A DNA stretch of 64,000 bases from JAUZRW01 sp964549915 (GTDB lineage: Bacteria > Chloroflexota > Anaerolineae > Aggregatilineales > Phototrophicaceae): assembly GCA_964549915.1 (NCBI GenBank), contig CAZJWX010000009.1:42296-106295 (forward strand), in the 5' to 3' direction. This document shows, in pieces, positions 25,880 to 34,835 of this stretch (its first letter is position 1; the number at the start of each line of letters is the position of its first letter). The translations under genes were made by a program, and so were the position numbers. Under the pieces are notes generated by a model, which did no database searches, was not told the DNA's origin, and saw nothing but the letters and a program-made list of their open reading frames with translations.

Positions 25880-27304
25880 ATGAGCGAAATTAAAGGAACA
25901 ATCACCCAGATTCTGGGTAATGTGGTGGATGTGGCCTTCCCGCAGGGTGAGCTGCCGGACATTTTCGATGCGATCCGCGTGCCGCTGCCGCCGGATGCCG
26001 ATGGCAATGAGCAGCCTGATTTGATCCTGGAAGTGGAGTTGATGCTGGGCAACAGCGCTGTTCGCTGCGTGGCGATGGACACCACCGATGGTGTCAAGCG
26101 TGGCATGGAAGCTTATGCGACGGGTGAGCCGATTGCGGTTCCGGTTGGCCCCGCCACCCTGGGGCGCGTCTTCAACGTGCTCGGTCGCCCGATTGATGAG
26201 ATGGAAGAGGTCTCGGAAGAGTCACCCCGCCGCCCGATCCACCAGATTGCGCCGGAATTTGAAGATCAGTCCACCCGCATTGAAGTCTTCGAGACGGGTC
26301 TCAAGGTTATCGATCTTGTAGCCCCCATGACCAAGGGCGGCAAGACTGGCATCTTCGGTGGTGCCGGTGTGGGCAAGACCGTGACCATCCAGGAGTTGAT
26401 TAACTCCATCGCGACGGAACATGACGGCCTGTCCGTATTCGCGGGTGTGGGCGAACGTACTCGTGAAGGAACCGACCTCTATTACGAAATGAAGGAAGCG
26501 GGCGTTCTTGATAAGCTGGCGATGGTCTTCGGCCAGATGAACGAGCCGCCCGGTGTGCGCCTGCGCGTAGCGCTTTCCGGCCTGACGATGGCGGAGACTT
26601 TCCGCGATGAAGGCCGTGATGTGCTGATCTTCATCGACAACATCTTCCGTTATTCGCTAGCGGGTGCGGAAGTATCCGCGCTGCTGGGTCGTATGCCCTC
26701 GGCAGTGGGCTACCAGCCGAACCTTGCGGAAGAGATGGGTATGCTGCAAGAACGCATTACCTCCACCAAGCGCGGTTCGATCACCTCGATGCAGGCCGTC
26801 TATGTGCCCGCCGATGACTACTCCGATCCCGCTCCGGTGGCTGTGTTCACGCACCTGGATAGCACGATTGCTCTGGAACGCTCGATTGCGGCGCGTGCGC
26901 TCTTCCCGGCGGTTGATCCGCTGGCGAGTACGAGCAAGATCCTCGATCCGAATGTGGTGGGTGAAGATCACTACCGCACGGCGCGTGAAGTGCAGCAGGT
27001 GCTGCAGCGCTATAAGGAACTCCAGGACATCATCGCCATCCTCGGTGTGGAAGAACTCTCCGATGACGATAAACTGCTGGTGAGCCGTGCGCGTAAGATC
27101 GAGAACTTCCTCAGCCAGCCGATGAAGGTTGCCGAGCAGTTCACCGGGCGCGAAGGCAAGTACGTGCCGATCCGTGATACCGTGCGTGGCTTCCGTATGC
27201 TGCTGGACGGTGAAGTTGACCACATCCCAGAACGTCTCTTCTACATGGCTGGCCCGATTGAGGATGTGCTCGCACGGTACGAAGAGAGCCAGCAGACCAG
27301 CTAA
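25880..27304 (+). CDS. atpD: F1 ATP synthase subunit beta
   Basis: A 474-residue catalytic subunit. Motifs are the P-loop FGGAGVGKTVTIQELI, the catalytic Glu region VGERTREGTDLYYEM, Walker B DVLIFIDNIFRYSLAGAEVS, LGRMPSAVGYQP and the DELSEED-like region EELSDDDK. Length is normal. It follows atpG by 22 bases and precedes atpC by 17. Confidence 0.97.
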   Translation: MSEIKGTITQILGNVVDVAFPQGELPDIFDAIRVPLPPDADGNEQPDLILEVELMLGNSAVRCVAMDTTDGVKRGMEAYATGEPIAVPVGPATLGRVFNVLGRPIDEMEEVSEESPRRPIHQIAPEFEDQSTRIEVFETGLKVIDLVAPMTKGGKTGIFGGAGVGKTVTIQELINSIATEHDGLSVFAGVGERTREGTDLYYEMKEAGVLDKLAMVFGQMNEPPGVRLRVALSGLTMAETFRDEGRDVLIFIDNIFRYSLAGAEVSALLGRMPSAVGYQPNLAEEMGMLQERITSTKRGSITSMQAVYVPADDYSDPAPVAVFTHLDSTIALERSIAARALFPAVDPLASTSKILDPNVVGEDHYRTAREVQQVLQRYKELQDIIAILGVEELSDDDKLLVSRARKIENFLSQPMKVAEQFTGREGKYVPIRDTVRGFRMLLDGEVDHIPERLFYMAGPIEDVLARYEESQQTS

Positions 27305-27321
27305 GAGAAGGAGTGGTGGAC

Positions 27322-27771
27322 ATGCCAATCCATGTCGAACTGGTGACGCAGGAACGCAAAGTCTTCGAAGAGTCGGAAGCGGACTACATTTCCATTCCGG
27401 CAGTAGAAGGTGAAATGGGTGTGCTGCCAAACCATGCACCCGTACTGACGACCATGACCTTCGGCGAGTTGGTCGTGCGCAAGGGCAACGCGGAGGAGCG
27501 CTTCGCCATCTATGGCGGTGTCGTCGATGTGCGCCCGGACAAGGTCGTCGTGCTGGCAGATTTGGCGGAATCGTCCTATGACATTGACCTGGAGAAAGCC
27601 CAGGCCGCCCGCGACCGTGCGCGTCAGATGATCGAAGAAGGGGTGCCGCCGGAACAGAATCGCGAAGCGATTTTGCAGTTGCGCCGCGCGGAACTCCAGT
27701 TGAAAGTCAGCAATAAGCTGCGCAATCGCACGAGCGCCCTTCGCATCGTGCAGCAGGAAGAGGAAAACTGA
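27322..27771 (+). CDS. atpC: F1 ATP synthase subunit epsilon
   Basis: A 149-residue subunit. The N-terminal beta-sandwich (VELVTQERKVFEESEADYISIPAVEGEMGVLPNHAP, FAIYGGVVDVRPDKVVVLAD) is typical, followed by a helical C-terminal part (KAQAARDRARQMIEE) that regulates ATP hydrolysis. The ATG at 27322 has AAGGAG 8 bases upstream; the GTG at 27313 overlaps that site. It is the last gene before a strong terminator, so the locus has only alpha, gamma, beta and epsilon. Confidence 0.93.
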   Translation: MPIHVELVTQERKVFEESEADYISIPAVEGEMGVLPNHAPVLTTMTFGELVVRKGNAEERFAIYGGVVDVRPDKVVVLADLAESSYDIDLEKAQAARDRARQMIEEGVPPEQNREAILQLRRAELQLKVSNKLRNRTSALRIVQQEEEN

Positions 27772-27808
27772 CAGTTCTCCTACACCAATATTCCTGAAAT
27801 CCAAGCTG

Positions 27809-27839
27809 CGCCCGGAAGATCAACCGGGCGTTGCTTTTT
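27809..27839 (+). terminator. Rho-independent terminator of the atp operon
   Basis: Perfect 7-base GC stem CGCCCGG / CCGGGCG with an 8-base loop, followed by TTGCTTTTT. It lies 37 bases after the atpC stop. Confidence 0.8.
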
Positions 27840-27903
27840 CCCCCTGAAGTCTATAGAGTATTGCATCTGTTTCAATCCGTCGAAATGAAAGCAGATTGAG
27901 GGC

Positions 27904-28917
27904 ATGGCGCTTTTTGCCAAAAAGCTCGGGGTCGACCTGGGTACAGTCAATGTACTGATTTACGAGGGTGGGCAAATCGTCTTGCAGGAGCCGTCGTTGG
28001 TGGCGCTCATGGCAGAAGAGCAGCTCATCGTTGAATTCGGGCAACCCGCGCGCGAAATGGTCGGGCGCGTCGATGAAGAAGATATCCAGATTGTTCGTCC
28101 ACTGCAGAACGGCGTCATCGCGGATTACGAAGTGACATCCGCCATGCTGGAATACTTCTTCGGGAAAATCGCCGGGCGCATGCGTCTGTTCCGCCCAACG
28201 GTGATGATCTCGGTTCCCTGGGGCGTGACCAGCGTGGAGAAGCGTGCTGTACACGAAGCGGCGCTCACTGCCGGGGCACGGGAAGCCTACTTGATCTGGG
28301 AACCGCTGGCAGCGGCGATTGGCGCAGGCTTGCCTGTGGGCACACCAGCCGGCGATATGGTCGTCAACATCGGGGGAGGCATCACCGAGGCGGCGGTCAT
28401 TACCATGAACAACATCATCCGCGCGGAGAGTGGGCGCGTTGGTGGAATCCGCCTGGACGACGCCATCATCAGCTATATGCGGCGCAAGTACAACCTGTCC
28501 ATCGGGCAGACCACTGCGGAGGCCGTCAAAATCCAGATTGGCGCGGCAGTCAACCTGCAAGAAGAATTGACGATGGAAGTGCAAGGGCGGGATAACGTCA
28601 GCGGTCTACCGCGCACGGTGCAGTTGAAGACCGGGGAGACAGTCGAAGCGCTCTCCGAGCCGCTGCACATGATCGCCAACGTCGTCAAAAATGTCCTGGG
28701 AAATACGCCGCCGGAACTCGCGTCGGACATCATCGACCGCGGAATTGTCCTTACGGGGGGCGGCGCGCTGCTGCGCGGGATCGACGATTTCCTCACCCGT
28801 GAGACAGGCGTTCCAGTGTATCGTGCCGACAATCCCATGATCACCGTTGCAACGGGGGCGGGACGTGCTCTGGAAGATCCCGCCATCTTACGTCGCCTCG
28901 TCGAGCGTCCGATTTAG
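27904..28917 (+). CDS. mreB: MreB-like rod shape-determining actin homologue
   Basis: A 337-residue actin-fold protein. ATP-binding motifs: GVDLGTVNVLIY (phosphate 1; usual form GTANTLVY), MVVNIGGGITEAAVI (phosphate 2) and GIVLTGGGALLRGIDDF (adenosine). WEPLAAAIGAGLPV and GGIRLDDAIISYMRRKYNLSIG are as in MreB. It polymerises under the membrane and guides wall synthesis. mreC and mreD do not follow; the next gene is convergent rex, with no base between the stops. The substitution in phosphate 1 is mild. Confidence 0.88.
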   Translation: MALFAKKLGVDLGTVNVLIYEGGQIVLQEPSLVALMAEEQLIVEFGQPAREMVGRVDEEDIQIVRPLQNGVIADYEVTSAMLEYFFGKIAGRMRLFRPTVMISVPWGVTSVEKRAVHEAALTAGAREAYLIWEPLAAAIGAGLPVGTPAGDMVVNIGGGITEAAVITMNNIIRAESGRVGGIRLDDAIISYMRRKYNLSIGQTTAEAVKIQIGAAVNLQEELTMEVQGRDNVSGLPRTVQLKTGETVEALSEPLHMIANVVKNVLGNTPPELASDIIDRGIVLTGGGALLRGIDDFLTRETGVPVYRADNPMITVATGAGRALEDPAILRRLVERPI

Positions 28918-29559
28918 CTAACTCTCGTCATCGCGCAGATAATAGGTCATGTGCTGAAGGTGTACGACCGGGTCGATGTACTGCACCATGACGTTTTCTG
29001 GCACGCGCAGGTTGATCGGTGCGTAATTCAAGATGGCGCGTACACCACAGTCCACCAGAATATCCGTCACTTCCTGAGCATGTTCCGCTGGTACGGCAAC
29101 CATCGCGATTTGCACGCGATTTTCCTGTATGATCGCCTGCAAATCATTGATGTGGTGTACGGGGAAACCGCCAATATCTTGCCCGACTTTTGCCTCATCC
29201 GCATCGAAGAGCCACGCGATGCGAAAGCCGCGATCCGTGAAGCCTCGATAATGTGAAATCGCGCTGCCCAGATTGCCCGCGCCAACGACGGCCACTGTCC
29301 ATTCACGATTTACCTGCAAGACCTGCTGCAACTTCTGAATCAGAAATTCAATCTGATAACCCGTGCCTTGCTTGCCGAAGCCTCCGAAATGCGCCAGATC
29401 TTTGCGGATCTGGGCGGAGCTGATGCCGAGCCGCTTCCCCAATTCATGAGAAGACGTGACATCACGCCCTTCTTGTTGCAAGCGTGTCAGCGCCCGCAGG
29501 TACAGCGGCAGGCGTCCGATCACAATATCCGGGATGGGTTCCGACAACTTCAACGTCAT
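28918..29559 (-). CDS. rex: Redox-sensing transcriptional repressor Rex
   Basis: A 213-residue Rex, which represses respiratory and fermentative genes when NADH is low. The N-terminal winged helix shows PLYLRALTRLQQEG and HELGKRLGISSAQIRKDLAHFGGFGKQG; the Rossmann domain shows TVAVVGAGNLGSAISHYRGF and VPAEHAQEVTDILVDCGVRAILNYAPI. The ATG at 29559 (MTLKLSEPIPDIV) is preferred; the longer frame to 29640 would cross the likely promoter. Confidence 0.93.
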   Translation of the reverse strand: MTLKLSEPIPDIVIGRLPLYLRALTRLQQEGRDVTSSHELGKRLGISSAQIRKDLAHFGGFGKQGTGYQIEFLIQKLQQVLQVNREWTVAVVGAGNLGSAISHYRGFTDRGFRIAWLFDADEAKVGQDIGGFPVHHINDLQAIIQENRVQIAMVAVPAEHAQEVTDILVDCGVRAILNYAPINLRVPENVMVQYIDPVVHLQHMTYYLRDDES

Positions 29560-29611
29560 GGTTCTGTCGATCCTTAACGACACAATTCGTCTGGGATAGC
29601 CTACAGGATGG

Positions 29612-29640
29612 GGTATACCGCGTATGAGACTATAGCACAA
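29612..29640 (-). promoter_or_regulatory. Promoter region of rex
   Basis: On the minus strand TGCTATAGT (29629-29637) is an extended -10. An alternative pair is TTGTGC (29635-29640) and TATACC (29612-29617), spaced 17 bases. TTGTG is the left half of a Rex operator, so autoregulation is possible, but no full palindrome is seen. Confidence 0.4.
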
Positions 29641-29772
29641 AACAGTGTGACGATACCAGCAGTGTGTACCGCTTGAACTACACGATTCATCCCGTCGCCC
29701 ACCGAATTCTCACTACGAGTCGGGTACAGAATGCTGTATTATTGTACGAGATTGCACAAATAGGAATGCGCA

Positions 29773-31164
29773 ATGTCTGTCAGGCGCTCGCTCATCGTTC
29801 TCTTTTTCCTCGTTTTGGGGCTGCCCATTGTGATCTTCGGACGCTCGAACCTGCCCGCTGCGCAGGGGGACGGCGTCGTTCTCAGCAATCTGCAACTCTA
29901 CGAGATCCGGCGTGGAACCGTCTCCCGAACGGTCACCGCCCTGGGCAATATCGAACCCAACGAGGTCGTACAACTCAGTTTCCTGGTGCCGGGGCGTGTT
30001 GCTGAAGTGCTGATCCAGGCCAATGAATACGTGCTGCCCGGTGATGAACTGGTGCGGCTGGAAAATGAGACGCAGCAGCTACAATATCAGCAGGCACTCG
30101 TCACCCTGGATCAGGCATTACTGGAATATGACGATCTGTTGACGGTGGATGAAGAGACCATCCGCTTGACGGAAGCCTCGGTCGATGCCGCGTTCGGTGC
30201 GTACCTCAGCGCAGCTAATGCCGTGAGCGAAGAAGATATACGTGCCGCCGAACTGGCCTATGAGCAGGCGTTGGCACGCGCGGAAGAACTGCGCCTGGAT
30301 CGGGACCGGATCGGCGGGCAGTTCGGGGCAGATAGCAACGCCTACACTGCGGCAGATGCCCGTTATGGCGAGGCGACCTTCCAGGCCGAAATCGCTCGCT
30401 TGCAGGCCGAAGAACTGCGTACAGCCAGCGCTCCGCAGGCGTATGCGGCTTATGCTCGTTACCTCGAAGCACAGGCGGAATTGGAGCGTGTGCTGGCGGG
30501 GCCGACCGACTCCGAAATTGAAGCGGCAGAAGCCAATATCACCCAGGCCGAAAACCAGCTAGAGCGAGCGGAGACCGATTTCGCCCGCACCATTTTGCAG
30601 ACGCCCATTGAAGGCGTGGTCTCGGTGCTCAATGCTGAGGTGGGGGCCATCGTTGCGCCGGGCGCGACAGTCGTGGAAGTGACCGATATTACGCCTCTGG
30701 GGCTGACGGTGCAGGTCGATGAGATTGATATTGGGCTGGTGGATGTGGGGTTGCCCGTGCGGGTGGAATTGGATGGCTTGCCGGGCGTGCAGTTCCCGGC
30801 GACCGTTGCCAGTGTTGCGCCGCTGGGGACGCCATCTGGCGGCATCGTCAGCTATGACGTGGGAATCGCGCTGGATACAGAGGATCCGCGCGTGCGCGTC
30901 GGCATGACAGCGGAGGCGACCATCGTTATTGAAGAGCAGCCCAATGTGCTGGTTATACCGAATCTCTACATTCGGCGCGAACGTGCAACAGATCGCGCCT
31001 TCGTCAACGTATTGCGCGAAGACAACACGCTCGAAGAAGTCGAAGTCACACTCGGAATGCAAGGACGCGACAGCAGCGCCGTCATTGATGGCCTGGAAGC
31101 GGGCGATCTGGTCGCGCTCGACCTGGGCGGTGGTGGCGTGAATGTGTTTGAAGGGCCACAATAA
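29773..31164 (+). CDS. HlyD/MacA-type efflux adaptor protein, first of two
   Basis: A 463-residue adaptor. One N-terminal membrane anchor (about 6-22), then a lipoyl/barrel-sandwich half (GNIEPNEVVQLSFLVPGRVAEVLIQANEYV), a long coiled-coil hairpin rich in Ala, Glu and Gln (about 105-260), the second half-motif (TPIEGVVSVLNAEVGAIVAPGATVVEV) and a beta-barrel (VRVELDGLPGVQFPATVASV). The set is as in MacA/YknX proteins that work with MacB-like ABC transporters. The next gene, another adaptor, starts 2 bases later. Confidence 0.85.
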   Translation: MSVRRSLIVLFFLVLGLPIVIFGRSNLPAAQGDGVVLSNLQLYEIRRGTVSRTVTALGNIEPNEVVQLSFLVPGRVAEVLIQANEYVLPGDELVRLENETQQLQYQQALVTLDQALLEYDDLLTVDEETIRLTEASVDAAFGAYLSAANAVSEEDIRAAELAYEQALARAEELRLDRDRIGGQFGADSNAYTAADARYGEATFQAEIARLQAEELRTASAPQAYAAYARYLEAQAELERVLAGPTDSEIEAAEANITQAENQLERAETDFARTILQTPIEGVVSVLNAEVGAIVAPGATVVEVTDITPLGLTVQVDEIDIGLVDVGLPVRVELDGLPGVQFPATVASVAPLGTPSGGIVSYDVGIALDTEDPRVRVGMTAEATIVIEEQPNVLVIPNLYIRRERATDRAFVNVLREDNTLEEVEVTLGMQGRDSSAVIDGLEAGDLVALDLGGGGVNVFEGPQ

Positions 31165-31166
31165 TC

Positions 31167-32750
31167 ATGATCTTGACGATGAGCATCATCATCACGGTAT
31201 TGGCTGCGATTCAGTGGATCATCATCCGGCGCATTCCGTTTCGTATCCTGCGCATCGCCATTCAGGTGCCGCTGCTGGTGCTGACCTTCTTCGGTGCCTG
31301 GTTCTACGGATACAGGGTAGAACAACAACAACTGGTAGCCCAACGTGCCGCAGCAGAAGCGCAAATCCTGGATGTCTACGAAGTGCAGCGCGATGATGTG
31401 ATCGTGACGGTGGACGGTACCGGTGCGATCCTTCCTGCGCGACAGGTGCCGCTGCTCTTCGGCAGTGCTGGTGTCCCCGTCGTTGATGTGCTGGTGGAAA
31501 CGGGTGATTCGGTGGAGGAAGGGCAGCTTCTCGCCAGCCTGGATACTGCCGATGCGCAGCAGGTGCTGGACGATGCCGAGCTGGCACTGGAGTTGCAGCA
31601 AAGCACGTTGGATACGCTAACCAGTCCGCCGCGTCCCGAAGACCTGGCTGCCGCAGAAGCCTCCCTGGAAGCAGCGCAGGCGCAGTTCAATGCGGCTGCC
31701 AGCACTGGCCCCACCGCACAACAAGAAGAAATCGCCCGGTTGCAGACGGAAATTGCCCGCAATCAACTGTGGCAGGCGCAGCTTGCCCGCGATGGCCTGG
31801 GGCCTCCTGACCCCATTTCGATCCCGCCAGAAATTGACGGTACGATTCCTGATCCTGCTGATGACTTCGTTGATTCGACCATTTCAGGTCTCAATGCGCA
31901 GAATCAAGCGCAGTATCAGGCACAACTTGCCCAGTCCGAAACCGCCGTGGAGCAGGCTGAATATGGCGTGGATATTGCGGATACCAATTACAGTGCGACT
32001 GTCGGACGCGGCGCGGATTTCGGTTCTGTCGCCTCGGCAAATGCGTCGATTGTGCAGGCAGAAGTTGCCTATGAGCGACTTTTGAACGGCCCTCCAGAAC
32101 TGCAAATCCAACAGGCTGCGCTCAATGTGCGTGCTGCCCAACTGAGGTACGACCAGGCGCTGTACAACCTGGAGCAGTTGCAGCTTCGCGCGCCTTTCGC
32201 AGGCGTGGTCGCGCAAGTCAACCTGACGGCAGGTGAGTTGCCCCCCCAGGGAACAGCGGTGCTCTTGATCGACCAGAGCAGCTACTTCGTCGATTTACCG
32301 GTAGATGAGACCGACATCGTGAACGTACAGATTGGGCAGACCGTGACCTTCGATGTCGATGCACTGCCAGAGGCGGATGTGCGGGGTACGGTCACCCGGA
32401 TCGCCTACACGCCGATTGCATCTGAGGATGCGGAACTCGTCGCTTACAATGTGCGCGTTGAGGTCGATCCAGGAGAGGCAGCAGTGCGCCCCGGCATGAC
32501 GGTCACGGGGAGCATCATCGTTCAGGAAGAGCGGGATGTGCTGGTAGTCCCCAACAATTTCATCCGGGTCGATCGCCAGACCGGAGATGCCTTTGTGACA
32601 GTACGAGGGGACGATGGGGAACAGCGCGAGCAATTGATCCTGCTGGGGGCGCGCAGTGAGCGCTTCAGCGAAGTGCGGGCAGGGTTGGAAGAGGGCGACG
32701 AGTTGCTGCTGCTGCCCCGTGAGACCGCCAGCGCAGGGGGTGCTTCATGA
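31167..32750 (+). CDS. HlyD/MacA-type efflux adaptor protein, second of two
   Basis: A 527-residue adaptor. It has two N-terminal hydrophobic stretches (about 3-15 and 22-47), barrel-sandwich halves (GTGAILPARQVPLLFGSAGVPVVDVLVETGDSV and APFAGVVAQVNLTAGELP), and a long coiled coil in between with an inserted Pro-rich segment (about 205-245). It differs strongly from the first adaptor, so this is not a recent duplication. Its last 4 bases overlap the ATPase gene. Two unlike adaptors for one pump may form a mixed ring or serve the two permeases. Confidence 0.83.
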   Translation: MILTMSIIITVLAAIQWIIIRRIPFRILRIAIQVPLLVLTFFGAWFYGYRVEQQQLVAQRAAAEAQILDVYEVQRDDVIVTVDGTGAILPARQVPLLFGSAGVPVVDVLVETGDSVEEGQLLASLDTADAQQVLDDAELALELQQSTLDTLTSPPRPEDLAAAEASLEAAQAQFNAAASTGPTAQQEEIARLQTEIARNQLWQAQLARDGLGPPDPISIPPEIDGTIPDPADDFVDSTISGLNAQNQAQYQAQLAQSETAVEQAEYGVDIADTNYSATVGRGADFGSVASANASIVQAEVAYERLLNGPPELQIQQAALNVRAAQLRYDQALYNLEQLQLRAPFAGVVAQVNLTAGELPPQGTAVLLIDQSSYFVDLPVDETDIVNVQIGQTVTFDVDALPEADVRGTVTRIAYTPIASEDAELVAYNVRVEVDPGEAAVRPGMTVTGSIIVQEERDVLVVPNNFIRVDRQTGDAFVTVRGDDGEQREQLILLGARSERFSEVRAGLEEGDELLLLPRETASAGGAS

Positions 32751-33577
32751 CCAGGCCGCGCAGCCGCACTGGACGGAGGCGACAGCACCAGACACCTGCC
32801 GTCATCGACATTCGCAACATCACCAAGACTTACCAGATGGGACAAATCGAACTGCGTGTGCTGAAAGGCATCACGCTCAAGGTGAACCAGGGCGAATTCA
32901 TCTCCATCATGGGGCCGTCAGGGTCAGGCAAGTCTACCCTGATGAACATCCTGGGTGCACTTGACCAGCCTACATCAGGCGAATATTACCTGGATGGTGA
33001 AGATGTCAGCCGCTTGAGCGAAGAGCAACTGGCGCGCGTACGCAACAAGAAAATTGGCTTCGTCTTCCAGAATTTCAACCTGCTCAAGCGCACGACGGCG
33101 CAGCGGCAGGTCGAGCTACCGATGATTTACGCACAAGGCGGCAACCGCACACAGAAGGCCAAAGCCGCGCTTGAATCCGTTGGACTGGGGCAGCGGTTGG
33201 ATCATCTGCCGAGCGAGCTTTCTGGTGGTCAACAGCAGCGTGTGGCGATTGCCCGCGCTCTGGTCAACGAGCCATCCGTGATTCTGGCTGATGAACCAAC
33301 GGGTAACTTGGACTCGCGCAGCGGCACAGAAGTCATGCAGATCTTCCAGCGCCTGAACCGTGAGAAGCGCATCACGACTGTCTTCGTGACCCACGATCCC
33401 TGGATTGCGCGGCACACGCAGCGCGTGATCATGCTGCGGGATGGCAAAGTTGTTGCAGATCAGCGCGTGAAGGAACCGCTGGTGGCGGGGGAGGTCGAGC
33501 GACCCTCCGAAGCAGAAGAATTACAAGGCATCTTTGAGGAAGCGTACTTCGGCGGCGATGCCTCGGAGTACAACTGA
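32747..33577 (+). CDS. ABC transporter ATP-binding protein, MacB/LolD type
   Basis: A 276-residue ATPase. Walker A is GPSGSGKST, the Q-loop is FVFQNFNLLKRTTAQRQVELPMIYA, the signature is LSGGQQQRVAIARAL, Walker B is VILADEPTGNLDS and the H-loop is FVTHD. The pattern GEYYLDGEDVSRLSE...VRNKKIGFVFQ is that of the MacB/LolD/FtsE branch. The first 16 residues are basic and the last 45 are an acidic tail, both outside the family core. It serves the two permeases that follow. Confidence 0.92.
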   Translation: MTRPRSRTGRRRQHQTPAVIDIRNITKTYQMGQIELRVLKGITLKVNQGEFISIMGPSGSGKSTLMNILGALDQPTSGEYYLDGEDVSRLSEEQLARVRNKKIGFVFQNFNLLKRTTAQRQVELPMIYAQGGNRTQKAKAALESVGLGQRLDHLPSELSGGQQQRVAIARALVNEPSVILADEPTGNLDSRSGTEVMQIFQRLNREKRITTVFVTHDPWIARHTQRVIMLRDGKVVADQRVKEPLVAGEVERPSEAEELQGIFEEAYFGGDASEYN

Positions 33578-33599
33578 TCGCGGAGCCACAGTCACAGCA

Positions 33600-34832
33600 A
33601 TGAATCTCTTCGAGACATTTCGTATTGCCATCGATAGCCTGCTCATCAATCGGCTGCGCTCTCTGTTGACGACTCTGGGGATTATCATTGGTGTTGGCGC
33701 GGTGATTGCCCTGGTGAGCCTGGGGCGGGGTGTGGAGGATTACATCGCGTTTCTGCTCTCTGACCTGGGGGCGACGGTGCTGGATGTGGACTCGACCACG
33801 CCAGAAAGTGCGACCCGCACCCGTGTCGAACCGCTGACGACCCTGGAAGCGGAAGCCCTCGCTAACCCCGGCATCGCGCCGAGTCTCCGGCAGGTCGGTT
33901 ATTCGTACCGCCTCTCTGCAACAGTCGTTGCTGGCTCGGAGCGAACGCAAGCGACCATCACGGGCATTACCGCCAATTACGCGGACATTGTGGCCTGGCA
34001 GACTCGTTATGGGAATTTCATCAGTCCACAGGATGTTGAATCCAATGCGCGAGTTGCCGTCATTGGCTTGGATGTCGTCGAAAACCTCTTCGTTGACCGC
34101 GAGTTCAACGCCGTTGGTCAGAATATTCGCATCAATGATCGCGTGTTCACGGTGATCGGCGTGATGGAGCAACGCGGCGGCACGTTTGCCAGCGAGGATG
34201 CGGTCATCTTCATCCCCGTGACGACGGCACAAACCCGTCTGGATAGCGCCCGCACGAGTGATGGGGGGTATCGCGTCAGTCAGATTCATATCGATGTTCT
34301 CAATGAAGACCTGATCGACCAGGCGCGCGAGGAAATCTATGCCTATCTCGATCAGGCACGTGGGATTTTGCAGCCTGATGAGCGTGACTACGAGATTGAG
34401 AGCGATGCCGGGTTGGTGCAGACGATCAGCGGCATTACCGGCACTCTGACCATTTTCCTGACGATGATCGCCGGAATCTCCCTGCTTGTGGGTGGCATCG
34501 GTATCATGAACATTATGCTCGTTTCCGTCACAGAGCGCACCCGCGAAATCGGCCTGCGGAAATCCGTTGGTGCGCGCAGCCAGGATATTTTGCTGCAATT
34601 CCTGGTCGAAGCCGTGGTGCTCTCGTTGATTGGAGGGGTGATTGGCATCGTCGTCGGGGCGATTGCGGCGCAGATTGGCACGCAGCTTGTCCCGCAGTTG
34701 TCGCTCACCTTGCAAGCCGATGCGATTCTGCTGGCGACGGGGGTGAGTACGTTTGTCGGCGTGTTTTTCGGCTTCTATCCAGCGCAGCGCGCGGCAAGCA
34801 TGAAACCGATTGACGCCTTGCGATTCGAGTGA
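33600..34832 (+). CDS. ABC transporter permease, MacB/FtsX type, first of two
   Basis: A 410-residue permease. One helix (about 22-42, LLTTLGIIIGVGAVIALVS) precedes a large extracytoplasmic domain (about 43-275) and three helices follow (about 290-315, 345-370, 375-398), the standard MacB_PCD plus FtsX layout. The motif GGIGIMNIMLVSVTERTREIGLRKSVGARSQDIL couples to the ATPase. The ATG at 33600 is the start; the longer frame overlaps the ATPase gene and lacks family similarity. Confidence 0.9.
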   Translation: MNLFETFRIAIDSLLINRLRSLLTTLGIIIGVGAVIALVSLGRGVEDYIAFLLSDLGATVLDVDSTTPESATRTRVEPLTTLEAEALANPGIAPSLRQVGYSYRLSATVVAGSERTQATITGITANYADIVAWQTRYGNFISPQDVESNARVAVIGLDVVENLFVDREFNAVGQNIRINDRVFTVIGVMEQRGGTFASEDAVIFIPVTTAQTRLDSARTSDGGYRVSQIHIDVLNEDLIDQAREEIYAYLDQARGILQPDERDYEIESDAGLVQTISGITGTLTIFLTMIAGISLLVGGIGIMNIMLVSVTERTREIGLRKSVGARSQDILLQFLVEAVVLSLIGGVIGIVVGAIAAQIGTQLVPQLSLTLQADAILLATGVSTFVGVFFGFYPAQRAASMKPIDALRFE

Positions 34833-34835
34833 CCC

